Shown here: piece after piece, positions 24,351 through 25,212 of the stretch
How the letters are laid out: each line of letters starts with the position of its first letter
How positions within the stretch are numbered: the stretch's first letter is position 1
Assembly: GCA_028287885.1 (NCBI GenBank)
Contig: JAQBOT010000395.1
Location: forward strand, 1-25,212
Reading direction: 5' to 3'
Origin: Pedobacter sp.
GTDB taxonomy: Bacteria; Bacteroidota; Bacteroidia; Sphingobacteriales; Sphingobacteriaceae
Length of the DNA stretch: 25,212 nt
Notes under the pieces: model-generated
Seen by the model: the letters and a program-made list of their open reading frames with translations, nothing else
The model's database searches: none
Told to the model about the DNA's origin: nothing
Position numbers and translations under genes: made by a program

Positions 24351-25212
24351 ATGAGATTCATTGTATCAACTTCTACACTTTTAAAACATTTACAAACGGT
24401 AAATGGTGCTTCAAGCAGCAGTACTGTATTGCCGATACTGGAGAACTTCTTATTTGAAATAAAAGATGGAAGCCTTACAATATCCGCAACTGATTTGCAA
24501 ACCAGCATGACCACCTCATTGCCAGTTGAATCCAAAGAAGGCGGCAAAGTAGCGATACCTGCAAAAATCCTTTTAGATACGCTTAAAACATTACCTGATC
24601 AGCCGATCTCTTTCAATATTGATGACAACTCTTTCATCATTGAAATTAGCGCAGGTGATGGAAAATATAAATTGAGTGGTGAAAACGGAGACGATTTTCC
24701 TAAGATCCCTGTTGTTGAAAACGCTTCCTCTGTAAACCTTCCTGCATCAGTGCTTACCGAGGCGATCACAAAAACAATCTTTGCTGTAAGTAATGATGAG
24801 CTTCGTCCGGCTATGACAGGTGTGTTTTGCCAATTATCTGACCAGCATATCACTTTCGTAGCTACTGACGCACATAAGTTGGTAAGGTACAGACGTAAGG
24901 ACAGCAAAGCTGATAAGACGGCTTCGTTTATCCTGCCTAAAAAAGCACTGACCTTGTTAAAGGCAGCTTTGCCAAATAGCGATGTAAGTGTTTCTGTAGA
25001 TTACAATGCAACCAGTGCTTTCTTCAAATTTGAGAACATCAACCTGGTTTGCCGTCTAATCGATGAGCGTTACCCAGACTATGAAGCTGTTATTCCTGCA
25101 AATAATCCAAATAAGCTAATCATTGACCGTGCGTTGTTCTTGAATACGCTAAGAAGGGTTGTGATTTTCGCCAACAAGACCACCCACCAAGTGCGTCTAA
25201 AGATCAATGGAA
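24351..25212 (+). CDS. dnaN: DNA polymerase III sliding clamp (beta subunit), 5' part (3' end outside window)
   Basis: The first 287 codons of dnaN are present and remain open at the window edge; the family is usually about 370 residues. It begins MRFIVSTSTLLKHLQTVNGA and contains the clamp pattern VLPILENFLFEI, SATDLQTSM, the domain-2 FVATDAHKLVRYRR, and domain-3 beginnings such as CRLIDERYPDYEAVIP. The dimeric clamp tethers the replicative polymerase to DNA and recruits repair factors. It follows gldG after 34 bases. Confidence 0.97.
   Translation, partial: MRFIVSTSTLLKHLQTVNGASSSSTVLPILENFLFEIKDGSLTISATDLQTSMTTSLPVESKEGGKVAIPAKILLDTLKTLPDQPISFNIDDNSFIIEISAGDGKYKLSGENGDDFPKIPVVENASSVNLPASVLTEAITKTIFAVSNDELRPAMTGVFCQLSDQHITFVATDAHKLVRYRRKDSKADKTASFILPKKALTLLKAALPNSDVSVSVDYNATSAFFKFENINLVCRLIDERYPDYEAVIPANNPNKLIIDRALFLNTLRRVVIFANKTTHQVRLKING

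Overview
The window looks like chromosome from a Bacteroidota bacterium, most likely of the Sphingobacteriaceae (Pedobacter-like). Four things point there: the gldA-gldF-gldG-dnaN gene order; Bacteroidota-type promoter boxes (TAnnTTTG) with no Shine-Dalgarno sites; a TonB-dependent receptor carrying a carboxypeptidase-regulatory-like N-terminal domain; and a Bacteroidota-style thiamine operon. No tRNA, rRNA, CRISPR array, insertion sequence or phage gene was seen.

Layout. (1) 1-657, minus strand: 5' part of a UbiA-like membrane protein gene that runs off the left edge. (2) 658-1039: non-coding stretch with an 11-nt tandem repeat. (3) 1040-3858, plus: small secreted Cys-motif protein, then a TonB-dependent receptor. 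(4) 3977-11287, plus: promoter, TPP riboswitch, and thiS-thiC-tenI-like-thiE-thiG-thiH-thiF-thiD, which covers both the pyrimidine and the thiazole branch of thiamine synthesis (ThiH tyrosine-lyase version). (5) 11477-12729, plus: an AT-rich overlapping pair, PhzF-family isomerase and DinB-family protein. (6) 17399 down to 12758, minus: a four-gene cluster of DUF4402 pilin-like protein, PapD-like chaperone, second DUF4402 protein and an outer-membrane usher-like protein. (7) 18367-17756, minus: small secreted GIN-domain (DUF2807) protein with its own terminator. (8) 20187-18706, minus: glycyl-tRNA synthetase, divergent from (9) a secreted glycerophosphodiester phosphodiesterase, followed by gldA, gldF, gldG and the start of dnaN.

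The most interesting part is region 6. It has all the parts of a chaperone-usher pilus (subunit, chaperone, second subunit, usher), although the best-known Bacteroidota pili (FimA/Mfa1 type V) are lipoprotein-derived and use neither chaperone nor usher. The first subunit has a Thr/Ala-alternating N-terminal extension that could act as a donor strand. The second subunit lacks it, as expected of a tip subunit. The operon starts from a near-consensus promoter and carries a 13-bp perfect inverted repeat right after the pilin gene and a second hairpin after the chaperone gene, an arrangement that could set subunit stoichiometry. Function is inferred from sequence alone.
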